From Nitrosopumilaceae archaeon (GTDB lineage: Archaea > Thermoproteota > Nitrososphaeria > Nitrososphaerales > Nitrosopumilaceae), in NCBI GenBank assembly GCA_900620265.3, contig UYNY03000112.1:1-35099 (forward strand): a stretch of DNA of 35,099 bases, in the 5' to 3' direction. A model generated the notes under the pieces. That model worked only from the letters and a program-made list of their open reading frames with translations, searched no databases and was not told where the DNA came from. The position numbers and the translations under genes are program-made. How positions within the stretch are numbered: the first letter of the stretch is position 1; the number at the start of each line of letters is the position of its first letter. This document shows, piece after piece, positions 23,664-30,850 of the stretch.

Positions 23664-23673
23664 TGATATAACC
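23664..23673 (-). promoter_or_regulatory. TATA box of tRNA-Gln
   Basis: The minus strand reads GGTTATATCA, about 29 bp before the mature 5' end, so the transcript probably starts at or next to the mature end. Confidence 0.6.
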
Positions 23674-23776
23674 ATTTGGCAGCGGGATCATGCGCGGTGC
23701 CGTGCCACGGGGGGGCCGGGACGGCTGCGGCGGGGCGTCCCGTACCACGGGCCGGCCCGGATCGCCGGCGGCAGGG

Positions 23777-23783
23777 TTATAAT
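23777..23783 (+). promoter_or_regulatory. TATA box of the membrane protein gene
   Basis: TTATAAT is centred 28 bp before an ATG at 23808 and 81 bp before the TTG of the membrane protein. Confidence 0.6.
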
Positions 23784-23807
23784 GGCGGCCGGCCCGCCCG
23801 GGCGGGG

Positions 23808-23864
23808 ATGGGGGACAGGCGCCCCGGGCCGGGGGCACCCCGCGCGGGGGCGGGGCCGTCTTGA
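23808..23864 (+). CDS. Possible leader mini-ORF (18 codons) coupled to the membrane protein
   Basis: The ATG is at leaderless distance from the TATA box. The frame (MGDRRPGPGAPRAGAGPS) ends in a TGA that overlaps the downstream TTG by four bases (TTGA), the same coupling seen between larE and iscS. Its Gly/Pro/Arg composition is what any frame in this very GC-rich stretch would give, so it may be only a leader or a mis-called start. Confidence 0.25.
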   Translation: MGDRRPGPGAPRAGAGPS

Positions 23865-25621
23865 GCGGCGTCGAGCCGGGCACCAGCAGCCCGAGCGGGC
23901 TTGGCGACCACAACGTGCCGTGGATATTCAAGATCGGCACGATAATGGGGATCTCCGCCGCCGGGATGGCCGGGATCGCGGTGCTGGTGATGGTGGCCGA
24001 GATACCGGTGCACGATGCCAGCACGTTCCTGCACACCAACATCGAGATCCTGGTCAACACGTTCGCAGTCACGCTGGGCATCACGCTGCTGGGGTTCCAG
24101 TTCAGGGCCCAGTCGTACCCGGTGCAGGTGCTGATGAAGTACATCAAGGACCGCGTCGTGTGCGGCTTTATCGGGATCTTCATAGGCCTGATATCGCTGA
24201 ACATGGTCTTCGGGTTCATGTTCGCATCCGACCCGGCCCTCGAGCCGGAGATAGGCAGGTACGTCCTGCTCCCTATGATGGGGCTGACGGCGTTCGCGCT
24301 GTACTATCTTGCCGGGTACATATTCTTCATGGTGGAAAAGACGCACCAAAAGTACATCCTCGAGTACATCAAGCACGAGATAGAGGAGATCACGCTCAAG
24401 ATAGAGCGGGACGACCAGGACAGGTACGGGGACGCGCTGAACACGCCGTTCCAGATATGGGAGCAGGTGGCCCTGAAGGCCGTCGCCGACCGCAACGTGT
24501 ACATCTTTTACGAGTGCATGGACGTGATATTCGAGGTGCGGGACGGGTTCCTCGACAAGAACCGGGCCAGAAAGTGGAACAAGTTCCTGCTGGACCTGCT
24601 GAGGGCCGTGATGATCCAGTGCGTAAAGATGGACCGGGTGAGGATGACCGAGAGCTTCCTGAGCAGGCCCGCCATGCCGTCGAGGAACAGCGTCAGCTCG
24701 ATAATGGACGCCGACGGGAACCTCAACTATGAGAACGTGCTGCTCGCAAAGGTCTGGACCACCCTCATGCGCGACGCCATCACCTACAACGACGACATAC
24801 TGTACATGTGCGGCGAGTACATGATACGGGCCGCCGACACCAACATGCGGAACTGCGAGAGGGACGGGATCAGGGCGGGCGCGGTGGTGGACTTTTTCCA
24901 CGCCCAGTTCTCGTCGCTGGTCGGCCACGCCATCTCCAACGACCACCGGGCGTACACGAAGAGGTACCTTGACTTCCTGTTCCAGGAGTTCCACCACATA
25001 GCAAGGGAGCCGGTGCTGTACCCGTACGCGGTGGCCACCTGGGAGACCATCGTGTCCCACGCGCAGGACGACAAGAACTACCGGGTGTTCGAGATCGGGG
25101 TCACGAGGATGCTCTACTATGTGGACAGGATCCTCGGCATGGACGGCGTCGATGCCGGGCGCGTCACCGGGGAGTTTGACGCGGCGATGACGAGGCTGGC
25201 AAAGCGGCTCTGCGCGCAGTGGGACGCAAGATACGTGGACGTGCTGTTCCGCAAGTACCCGTCGTGGAGGGCGGAGCGGCCCGACGCGGCGTGGGCGCGC
25301 GTGATGGACGAGGCCGTCCGCAGGGGCGACCCGGAGGTCTTTGCGGCGGGGATCACCTGCATGAAGTCCTACACGAGGGAGCGGCGCGAGCTTGGGGAGA
25401 TTGCAACCTATTACCCCGTCGACGAAAAGTACGAGGACAGCACGCACACGGGGATGATCGAGGAGTCCGACCCGGTCGACTCTGGCATACTTGACGCGGA
25501 GGCGCTGCAGTCCCTTGAGGGGATCCTCGGCGAGCTGCGGCGGCACCCCGGCGAGGCGCCCGACGGGCGCGCCGAGCTGCGCGAGAGGTTCATGGGCGCG
25601 GTAAGGGGAGCGATCGGGTAG
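23861..25621 (+). CDS. Four-helix membrane protein with large cytoplasmic domain, unknown function
   Basis: A 586-residue protein. Hydrophobic helices lie at about 26-46, 61-79, 101-121 and 134-157, followed by ~425 mainly helical, soluble residues rich in charged and aromatic amino acids (KTHQKYILEYIKHEIEEITL onward). The layout recalls DUF2254-type membrane proteins, but I cannot confirm the family. No catalytic motif stands out. The TTG is the only start between an in-frame stop at 23780 and the first helix. The extreme GC of the preceding 60 bp contrasts with the rest of the gene. A transport, channel or sensor role is conceivable but unsupported. Confidence 0.85.
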   Translation: MSGVEPGTSSPSGLGDHNVPWIFKIGTIMGISAAGMAGIAVLVMVAEIPVHDASTFLHTNIEILVNTFAVTLGITLLGFQFRAQSYPVQVLMKYIKDRVVCGFIGIFIGLISLNMVFGFMFASDPALEPEIGRYVLLPMMGLTAFALYYLAGYIFFMVEKTHQKYILEYIKHEIEEITLKIERDDQDRYGDALNTPFQIWEQVALKAVADRNVYIFYECMDVIFEVRDGFLDKNRARKWNKFLLDLLRAVMIQCVKMDRVRMTESFLSRPAMPSRNSVSSIMDADGNLNYENVLLAKVWTTLMRDAITYNDDILYMCGEYMIRAADTNMRNCERDGIRAGAVVDFFHAQFSSLVGHAISNDHRAYTKRYLDFLFQEFHHIAREPVLYPYAVATWETIVSHAQDDKNYRVFEIGVTRMLYYVDRILGMDGVDAGRVTGEFDAAMTRLAKRLCAQWDARYVDVLFRKYPSWRAERPDAAWARVMDEAVRRGDPEVFAAGITCMKSYTRERRELGEIATYYPVDEKYEDSTHTGMIEESDPVDSGILDAEALQSLEGILGELRRHPGEAPDGRAELRERFMGAVRGAIG

Positions 25622-25879
25622 GTGGACCGGACGCGGTCTCGTCCGGGCTTCCCCCCTGCCCGGGATTGTGGACCGCGGCGCGCTTGCCCGCGCTATGTTT
25701 ATTGGGCGCGGGGCAGGCTCCGTGAATACGACGCGATAAAGGCAAATATCGCCCACCTGATCGTCTCACTGGTAAGGAGGGGGGCGGTGACATCCGGGCG
25801 CGCCTCCCAGCTGCCGAACATGCCGATAAGAGACATAGTCCACATGGTAAACGGGAAAGACCCGCAGGTTGCCGACTGA
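25622..25879 (+). CDS. Doubtful small ORF, start uncertain
   Basis: At full length this frame gives 85 residues from a GTG right after the membrane protein stop, but the first ~30 codons are Arg/Pro/Gly-rich and not protein-like. The C-terminal part (YDAIKANIAHLIVSLVRRG, then QLPNMPIRDIVHMVNGKDPQ) looks more like a folded peptide. An internal in-frame GTG at 25787 has an AAGGAGG ribosome-binding site seven bases ahead and would encode only 31 residues. A TTTATT element near 25700 has no in-frame start at the usual distance. It may be a small real protein or a degraded gene. Confidence 0.35.
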   Translation: MDRTRSRPGFPPARDCGPRRACPRYVYWARGRLREYDAIKANIAHLIVSLVRRGAVTSGRASQLPNMPIRDIVHMVNGKDPQVAD

Positions 25880-25937
25880 CGCCGCAAATGTTAGATTCGT
25901 CGCCAATAACGGCCCCGGTGCCCGGGCCGGGCGGCCC

Positions 25938-26252
25938 TCACATCCCCGACTCGCTCATGGCGGTCGGATAGTCGCACGCGGCGCCCACCCTCATGTACGG
26001 GATCAGCCTGTAGTGTATCGAGTACGTCTCGCCCTCCTTGAAGAGCGCCCCCTTCTGTATCAGCGACGCGAGCCCCCTCGAGGCGGCCTGGACGGTGACG
26101 CCCCCCCTCTGGCACGCCCCGTCGCGCATCACCCTGTACTGGCCGGCCGTGAACGCCTGGCTGCGCAGGGCCAGCACCAGCGGCCATACTATCTCCGTCC
26201 AGACGAACCTCCTGTTCTCCGTCGCGCTCGCGTGCTTGCCCTTCTCCCCCAA
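25938..26252 (-). CDS. Small winged-helix-like protein (possible regulator)
   Basis: A 104-residue basic protein. The stretch WTEIVWPLVLALRSQAFTAG, then VTVQAASRGLASLIQKGALF and YSIHYRLIPYMRVG has the helix-turn-helix plus beta-wing pattern of small archaeal DNA-binding proteins, in which a partly exposed wing follows a 'recognition' helix. This is fold recognition by eye, not a family match. The TTG start lies 27-28 bp from the palindromic TATA box AGTTATAACT. It is divergent from a YkgJ-type gene and the two promoters interlock, so autoregulation or cross-control is plausible. Confidence 0.65.
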   Translation of the reverse strand: MGEKGKHASATENRRFVWTEIVWPLVLALRSQAFTAGQYRVMRDGACQRGGVTVQAASRGLASLIQKGALFKEGETYSIHYRLIPYMRVGAACDYPTAMSESGM

Positions 26253-26253
26253 C

Positions 26254-26284
26254 GTTAATAACGGACGCGCCGCGAGTTATAACT
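26254..26284. promoter_or_regulatory. Interlocked divergent promoters
   Basis: Two palindromic TATA-like boxes, GTTAATAAC (26254-26262) and AGTTATAACT (26275-26284), lie between start codons only 35 bp apart. The left box is 30 bp from the rightward start (26288) and the right box about 28 bp from the leftward start (26252). Each box thus overlies the other gene's initiation region. Confidence 0.6.
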
Positions 26285-26287
26285 TGA

Positions 26288-26986
26288 TTGTCCGGGATTG
26301 AGGAGTCCCTCGACCAGCTGGGGCGGGACTGGGACATTGACCCCGTGCTGAGGGGGTTCATGCTGGGCCGGGTCACGGACGTCTCTGACAGGCAGGTCCG
26401 GGTGGGGCGGGTCGTATTCCACATCCCGTACCTCCGCGGCCACGACAGGCACGTCCTCTGGGGGTGCCGCTGGCCCGACTGTGACAACTGCTGCAAAAAG
26501 CAGGGCCGCCTGCCGCTCACCTCGTCGGACATGATCACCATCGGGAGCGGCCTAAAGTACAAGAGCCGCTCCGAGTTTCTCAGGTCCGAGGCGCTCGTGG
26601 CGACGCACGCCGAGCCGGGCCCCGGCTCTGGCAGCGTCGTGATGACCACCGTCAACCTCAAGCGGATGGAGGGCGAGACGGAGGCCGACGACGGCACGCG
26701 CGTCCCGTGCAGGTTCCTCGGCTCCGACGGGGCGTGCACGCTGCACCCGGGGCGGCCCGGCGTCTGCTACATGTACCCCTTCTCGGCGTGGATCGAGTCG
26801 GAGGGCGGCATGGCGCGCGTCCACGCCTCGTACCAGTTCGACGGGTGCTGCCCCGGGTTCTACCTCGACCGCGGCACGGATCCCATGCGGGACGTGCTCG
26901 CAGAGTACTCTGGGATAATCCACGGCTATGTGATGGAGGCCGAGCGCACCGCGCGGGAGGGCCTCTCGTCGGTAAGCATCGCCTAG
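26288..26986 (+). CDS. YkgJ-type cysteine-cluster protein
   Basis: A 232-residue protein with the metal-binding cysteine pattern of the YkgJ / zinc- or iron-chelating family: GCRWPDCDNCCKKQGRLPL near residues 60-78, CRFLGSDGACTLHPGRPGVC near 140-160, then YMYPF and DGCCPGF. These proteins bind a metal or Fe-S centre; their reactions are poorly known. The TTG start fits the upstream TATA box and gives MSGIEESLDQL. Its stop TAG is formed from the same CTAG palindrome as the stop of the convergent flavoprotein gene. Confidence 0.85.
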   Translation: MSGIEESLDQLGRDWDIDPVLRGFMLGRVTDVSDRQVRVGRVVFHIPYLRGHDRHVLWGCRWPDCDNCCKKQGRLPLTSSDMITIGSGLKYKSRSEFLRSEALVATHAEPGPGSGSVVMTTVNLKRMEGETEADDGTRVPCRFLGSDGACTLHPGRPGVCYMYPFSAWIESEGGMARVHASYQFDGCCPGFYLDRGTDPMRDVLAEYSGIIHGYVMEAERTAREGLSSVSIA

Positions 26987-27993
26987 GCGCGCGCCACCTT
27001 TAGCAGGTTGCCCATCCGGATCTCCATGCCGAACCTGGCCTCGTTGCGCTTCATGTACCTGAATATCGTCAGCAGGTCCGGCAGCGACCTCACGACGCTA
27101 AAGTCCCTGCGTATCTTGGCCCTCACGAACCTGAACACGCGCCCGTACACCTCGTAGTGCTTTTCGACGGCCCTCTCGTAGGCCGGCACGTCGTCAAGGT
27201 GCTCCATGAAGATGTCCGCGCACTGCATGGACGGGATTATCCCCTCGCCGAGCAGCGGGTAGACGGTCCCGATCGACTCGCCGACACCCACGACCTTGCC
27301 GGAGCTGTACGGCCTGCACATGTCCGGTGTGGCAAGCCGTATCGGGCGCCCCTTTGTCTGCACTATCCTGCCGCCGTGCTCCCTTACGAACCCGTCGACG
27401 GCCTTTATGTGCCCCTTGTTGTAGTCGCCGGCGCCGACGTGGGCCGCGTTTTCGCCCAGCGGAAAGTACCAAAAGTACCCCGACATGCCGGGGAACGGCT
27501 CGATGTAAAAGTCCTCGAACGGGACGCCGCCCTCGTACACGACCTTGTGCTCGTAGGTCGGCAGGAAAAAGTCCTGCTCGAGCTTTGGCAGGTACGACCT
27601 GTGGAACCCCGTGCAGTCTACCACCCTGTCGTACCCGTCCAGCTCCGAGAGGGGCGGGGCGCTCCCGTACCTGACGTCGTGCCCGGCCAGCAGGTCCTTT
27701 ATGAGGCGGAGCTTGTCATAGGTGCACAGCCCCGACAGCCCTATCCCGAACTCGCTCCCGTCGGACATCCTCACCTGCATCCTCTTGCCGTCGTGGATGA
27801 GGTACCTTGCAAAGTCCATGCCGGCCCTCCCGCAGAACCCCTCGAGCTCCCCCTTGATCGTCCCCCAGGCGCAGATCGAGTCGTGCCTCTCCTCGGCGGC
27901 CCTCTCGAACCCGGTGACCTCGTGGCCGGCGGCCGCCAGCCTCGCCACCAGGTAAGAGCCGGCGACGCCCATCCCCATGACGGCGACCTTCAT
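26983..27993 (-). CDS. Geranylgeranyl reductase-like FAD oxidoreductase
   Basis: A 336-residue flavoprotein. It opens with the FAD-binding MKVAVMGMGVAGSYLVARLA and closes its FAD site with KVVGVGESIGTVYPLLGEGI, the pattern of the geranylgeranyl reductase/digeranylgeranylglycerophospholipid reductase family that saturates archaeal lipid chains or side chains of quinones. It is somewhat shorter than the ~400 residues of typical lipid reductases, so the substrate is open. The ATG at 27993 is preferred to a TTG eight codons upstream because the TATA box lies 27 bp away. It ends tail-to-tail with the YkgJ-type gene. Confidence 0.85.
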   Translation of the reverse strand: MKVAVMGMGVAGSYLVARLAAAGHEVTGFERAAEERHDSICAWGTIKGELEGFCGRAGMDFARYLIHDGKRMQVRMSDGSEFGIGLSGLCTYDKLRLIKDLLAGHDVRYGSAPPLSELDGYDRVVDCTGFHRSYLPKLEQDFFLPTYEHKVVYEGGVPFEDFYIEPFPGMSGYFWYFPLGENAAHVGAGDYNKGHIKAVDGFVREHGGRIVQTKGRPIRLATPDMCRPYSSGKVVGVGESIGTVYPLLGEGIIPSMQCADIFMEHLDDVPAYERAVEKHYEVYGRVFRFVRAKIRRDFSVVRSLPDLLTIFRYMKRNEARFGMEIRMGNLLKVARA

Positions 27994-28016
27994 GGCGCGG
28001 GCCGCGCGCAGGCCCA

Positions 28017-28024
28017 ATAAATAC
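28017..28024 (-). promoter_or_regulatory. TATA box of the flavoprotein gene
   Basis: The minus strand reads TATTTATT, centred 27 bp before the ATG at 27993. Confidence 0.6.
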
Positions 28025-28051
28025 CGCGGCCGCCCGCGCGCCTAGTGGCGC

Positions 28052-30850
28052 CTACTCGACGAGTATGGCCGGCTTGAAGGGCCTCGCGTGGGCCGCCTTG
28101 CCCCTCGGGTCGCGGATCCCCGGCGCCCCGGCCTCGAGCACCTCGATCTCGGCGCCAAACTCGGCGCGTGCAAGCGGCGCCAGCTCGTCCCGCAGTATGG
28201 CCGCCTCGTCAAGCGGGCCGGCCGCCAGCCGGTCGGCGCGCGCCTCTGCCGTCTCGGAGAGCACCTCCTTGAGGCACTTTTGCACGAACCCGGGGTCCTT
28301 CTTGACCCAGGCCGTCTCGGCGCCTGCGAGGAGCCCCCTCATCACCGACTTCATGTCCGCCCCGCCGCCCGCCGCCGCCCCGAGTATCGCCTGGTAGGCG
28401 GCGCGCGCCCGAGCGCCCGCCGCATAGATCGTGATCCTTGACGGGCTCATCCCCGTGGTGCGCAGTATCCTTGCAATGTCCTCCATGGTCCCGCTTACCA
28501 GCCCCTCGGAGCTTGCCGCCGCGCCGTCCGCGGCGCCGCCCGGCTCCGGCCACGGCGACCTTGCCGCCGTGCCCCCGCCGCCGAGCCTCTCCCACATCTC
28601 GTCGGCCGCGTGCGGCGCGAACGGCGAGAGCATCAGCACCCTCGCCTCGAGCACCCTCCTCTCTATCGACGGGTCCGGCTCCTTCCCCTTGGACCTTGAC
28701 CTCCTGCGCCACCACTGCAGGTCCGACTCGATGTCAAAGAGGACTGCGCGAAGCGCCTCGCGCAGCCTCATCCCCTCCATCGACGAGGTTGCCGCCAGGA
28801 CGGTCCTGCGCAGCCTCTCGAGCATCCACCTGTCCTCGGCCGCCGGCGCCCCCGGCCCGGCGCCCCCGGGGCCGCACGATCCGAGCAGCGCCTCGAGCCT
28901 TTTGGATATCCCGGGCACGGCCCCCATGTCCATGTCCGCGTCCTGGAGGAGCTCTGCCGAGAGCAGGGTGGCAAGGCGCACCGGGTCGGCGCCGTGCTCG
29001 GCGACCGCCGCGCGCAGCGGCACGATGTTCCCCATGCTCTTTGACATCTTCTTGCCGTCCATCAGCACCGACCCGTTCACCACTATCTGCCTCGGCCAGT
29101 GCTCCCTCGGGAAGAGCGCCGCGTGGTTCATCACGAAGAACGTCAGGTGGTTCGGCACGAGGTCCCTCCCGGAGTGGCGCGAGTCCACCGGGTAATAGTA
29201 CAGGAACTCGTCCCTCATCCTCGATATGGCGGGCGAGGGCGGGTCCCCGATCCCGAGGAAGACGTGGTCGAGCGCCCCCGGCGTCAGCTCGTCCGGCGAT
29301 ACCTCTCCGGCGCCGACGAACCTTGCCACGACATAGAACGCCATGTAGATTACAGAGTCCGACAGGCTCTCCACTATCCAGTCCCCGTCCCACGGGAGCG
29401 GCGTGCCGAGTCCGCGCTGCCTGGCGCACGCCCGCTCGCGCAGCCACTCTAGCACGCGCGGGAACTCCTGCTTTATTGCGGGCGGAAGGACCTCCATGGC
29501 GCCGAGGCACGAGGCGGCATCCCTCTTCCATGCGTCGTCCCCGTAGTTTAGGAACCACTGGTCGTCAAGCACCCTGACCACGCACCTCTCGCCGCACCTG
29601 CACTTGACCTCGGCGTCAAGCTCGAGCAGCCTCCACGGGACGGCAAGCCCCTCGCGCGCCGCGTCCCGCGCCTCTGCGACCCTCATGCCCGCAAGGTCCC
29701 CGCACGCGCCCGTCATCCTGCCGCCATAGAACTCCTTGCCATAGATCTCCGACGTGGCCTCCTCGAGCCGCCGGTCGTCCTGGTCCTTTATGCCCAGCCT
29801 CTCGCACGCCTCGCGCGCGGGACAGTCCCCGAGCCCCTCGGTCTCTATTATCGTGACCGGCTCCGGCAGATCATCGCCCCCCAGGTCGGCGAGCGCCTGC
29901 CAGTCGTACGGCGCGTGGGCCGGCACCGACATCACCAGCCCCGTGCCCGTGCCGGGGTCGGCGAACCGGGCCGGCAGCACCGGCACCGGCGGCCCCCCGT
30001 GCGGCGGCTCGGCGGACGCGCCGACGAGCTCCGAGCCGCGGACGGTCCCCCTCGGCTCTACATCCCTGCCGAGGTGGACGAGCTTTGCGGCGCACTCCTT
30101 GGATATTATCCACTCCTCGCCGTCGACCGCGGCCACCTCGTACTCGACGTCCGGGTTTGCCCAGATGTTGGTGGCGCCGTGGACCGTCTCGGGGCGCAGC
30201 GTCGCGACCGGGATGCGCCTGCCGCCCGATTTGAACAGCATGACATCGTACTCTGTGAACGAGGGCTCGACGTCCCCCATCGTGTCGTGCTGGGAGACGG
30301 GGTTCCCGTCGGCCGGGCACCACCCGACCGGGTGCGACCCCCTGCCGATGAGCCCCCTGTCGCGCAGCCGGAGCACCTGCCACTCGACGAACCTCCTGTA
30401 GGCCGGGTCCACTGTGGTGAACTCGCGCCTCCAGTCTATCGAGTATCCTATCTCGATCATGCCGCGCCTTATCTCGGCGCGGAAATAGTCCGCTATCTTC
30501 ATGGGATCGACGAACGTCGCGATCGCATCATCGGGCACCCCGAATATGTCGCGCAGCCCCGAGAGCACCTCGGGGTCGCCGTCTTTTATGCGCCGCGCCA
30601 TCCCCAGTATCGGGGTCCCCGTATAGTGGAACCCCATCGGGAAGAGCACGTTGTACCCGCGCATGCGGCAGTACCTTGCATGCACGTCCGCTATGGTGTA
30701 CGTCCTGCCGTGCCCGAGGTGCTGCGGCGAGTTGGGGTACGGGTAGGCGACCGTGATGAATTTCTTCTCCCTCCTGTCCGGCTCTGCCTCAAAGTCGCGC
30801 CCCTCCTCCCACCTTGCCTGCCACTTTGCGTCTATGTCCCGCCAGTTCAT
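28052..30850 (-). CDS. leuS: Leucyl-tRNA synthetase, archaeal type
   Basis: A 932-residue class I aminoacyl-tRNA synthetase. The HIGH-type signature is in PNSPQHLGHGRTYTIADVHA near residue 43; the KMSKS loop is DGKKMSKSMGN near residue 600. Between them lies the CP1 editing insertion (with TLRPETVHGATNIWANPD); the C-terminal part carries the anticodon-binding helical bundle (LSPFAPHAADEMWERLG). The start is the ATG whose first bases overlap the alaS stop (ATGA), so LeuRS is translated from the alaS transcript. A long upstream extension of the frame lies inside alaS and is not part of the protein. Confidence 0.96.
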   Translation of the reverse strand: MNWRDIDAKWQARWEEGRDFEAEPDRREKKFITVAYPYPNSPQHLGHGRTYTIADVHARYCRMRGYNVLFPMGFHYTGTPILGMARRIKDGDPEVLSGLRDIFGVPDDAIATFVDPMKIADYFRAEIRRGMIEIGYSIDWRREFTTVDPAYRRFVEWQVLRLRDRGLIGRGSHPVGWCPADGNPVSQHDTMGDVEPSFTEYDVMLFKSGGRRIPVATLRPETVHGATNIWANPDVEYEVAAVDGEEWIISKECAAKLVHLGRDVEPRGTVRGSELVGASAEPPHGGPPVPVLPARFADPGTGTGLVMSVPAHAPYDWQALADLGGDDLPEPVTIIETEGLGDCPAREACERLGIKDQDDRRLEEATSEIYGKEFYGGRMTGACGDLAGMRVAEARDAAREGLAVPWRLLELDAEVKCRCGERCVVRVLDDQWFLNYGDDAWKRDAASCLGAMEVLPPAIKQEFPRVLEWLRERACARQRGLGTPLPWDGDWIVESLSDSVIYMAFYVVARFVGAGEVSPDELTPGALDHVFLGIGDPPSPAISRMRDEFLYYYPVDSRHSGRDLVPNHLTFFVMNHAALFPREHWPRQIVVNGSVLMDGKKMSKSMGNIVPLRAAVAEHGADPVRLATLLSAELLQDADMDMGAVPGISKRLEALLGSCGPGGAGPGAPAAEDRWMLERLRRTVLAATSSMEGMRLREALRAVLFDIESDLQWWRRRSRSKGKEPDPSIERRVLEARVLMLSPFAPHAADEMWERLGGGGTAARSPWPEPGGAADGAAASSEGLVSGTMEDIARILRTTGMSPSRITIYAAGARARAAYQAILGAAAGGGADMKSVMRGLLAGAETAWVKKDPGFVQKCLKEVLSETAEARADRLAAGPLDEAAILRDELAPLARAEFGAEIEVLEAGAPGIRDPRGKAAHARPFKPAILVE

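Noticed and set aside
23777-25756. A 659-residue minus-strand frame over the membrane protein gene
   Set aside because: His/Arg/Val-rich shadow typical of the antisense of GC-rich coding DNA.
25891-26739. A 282-residue minus-strand frame over the YkgJ-type gene
   Set aside because: It is antisense to a gene with clear cysteine motifs and a promoter. Its predicted protein has no motif.
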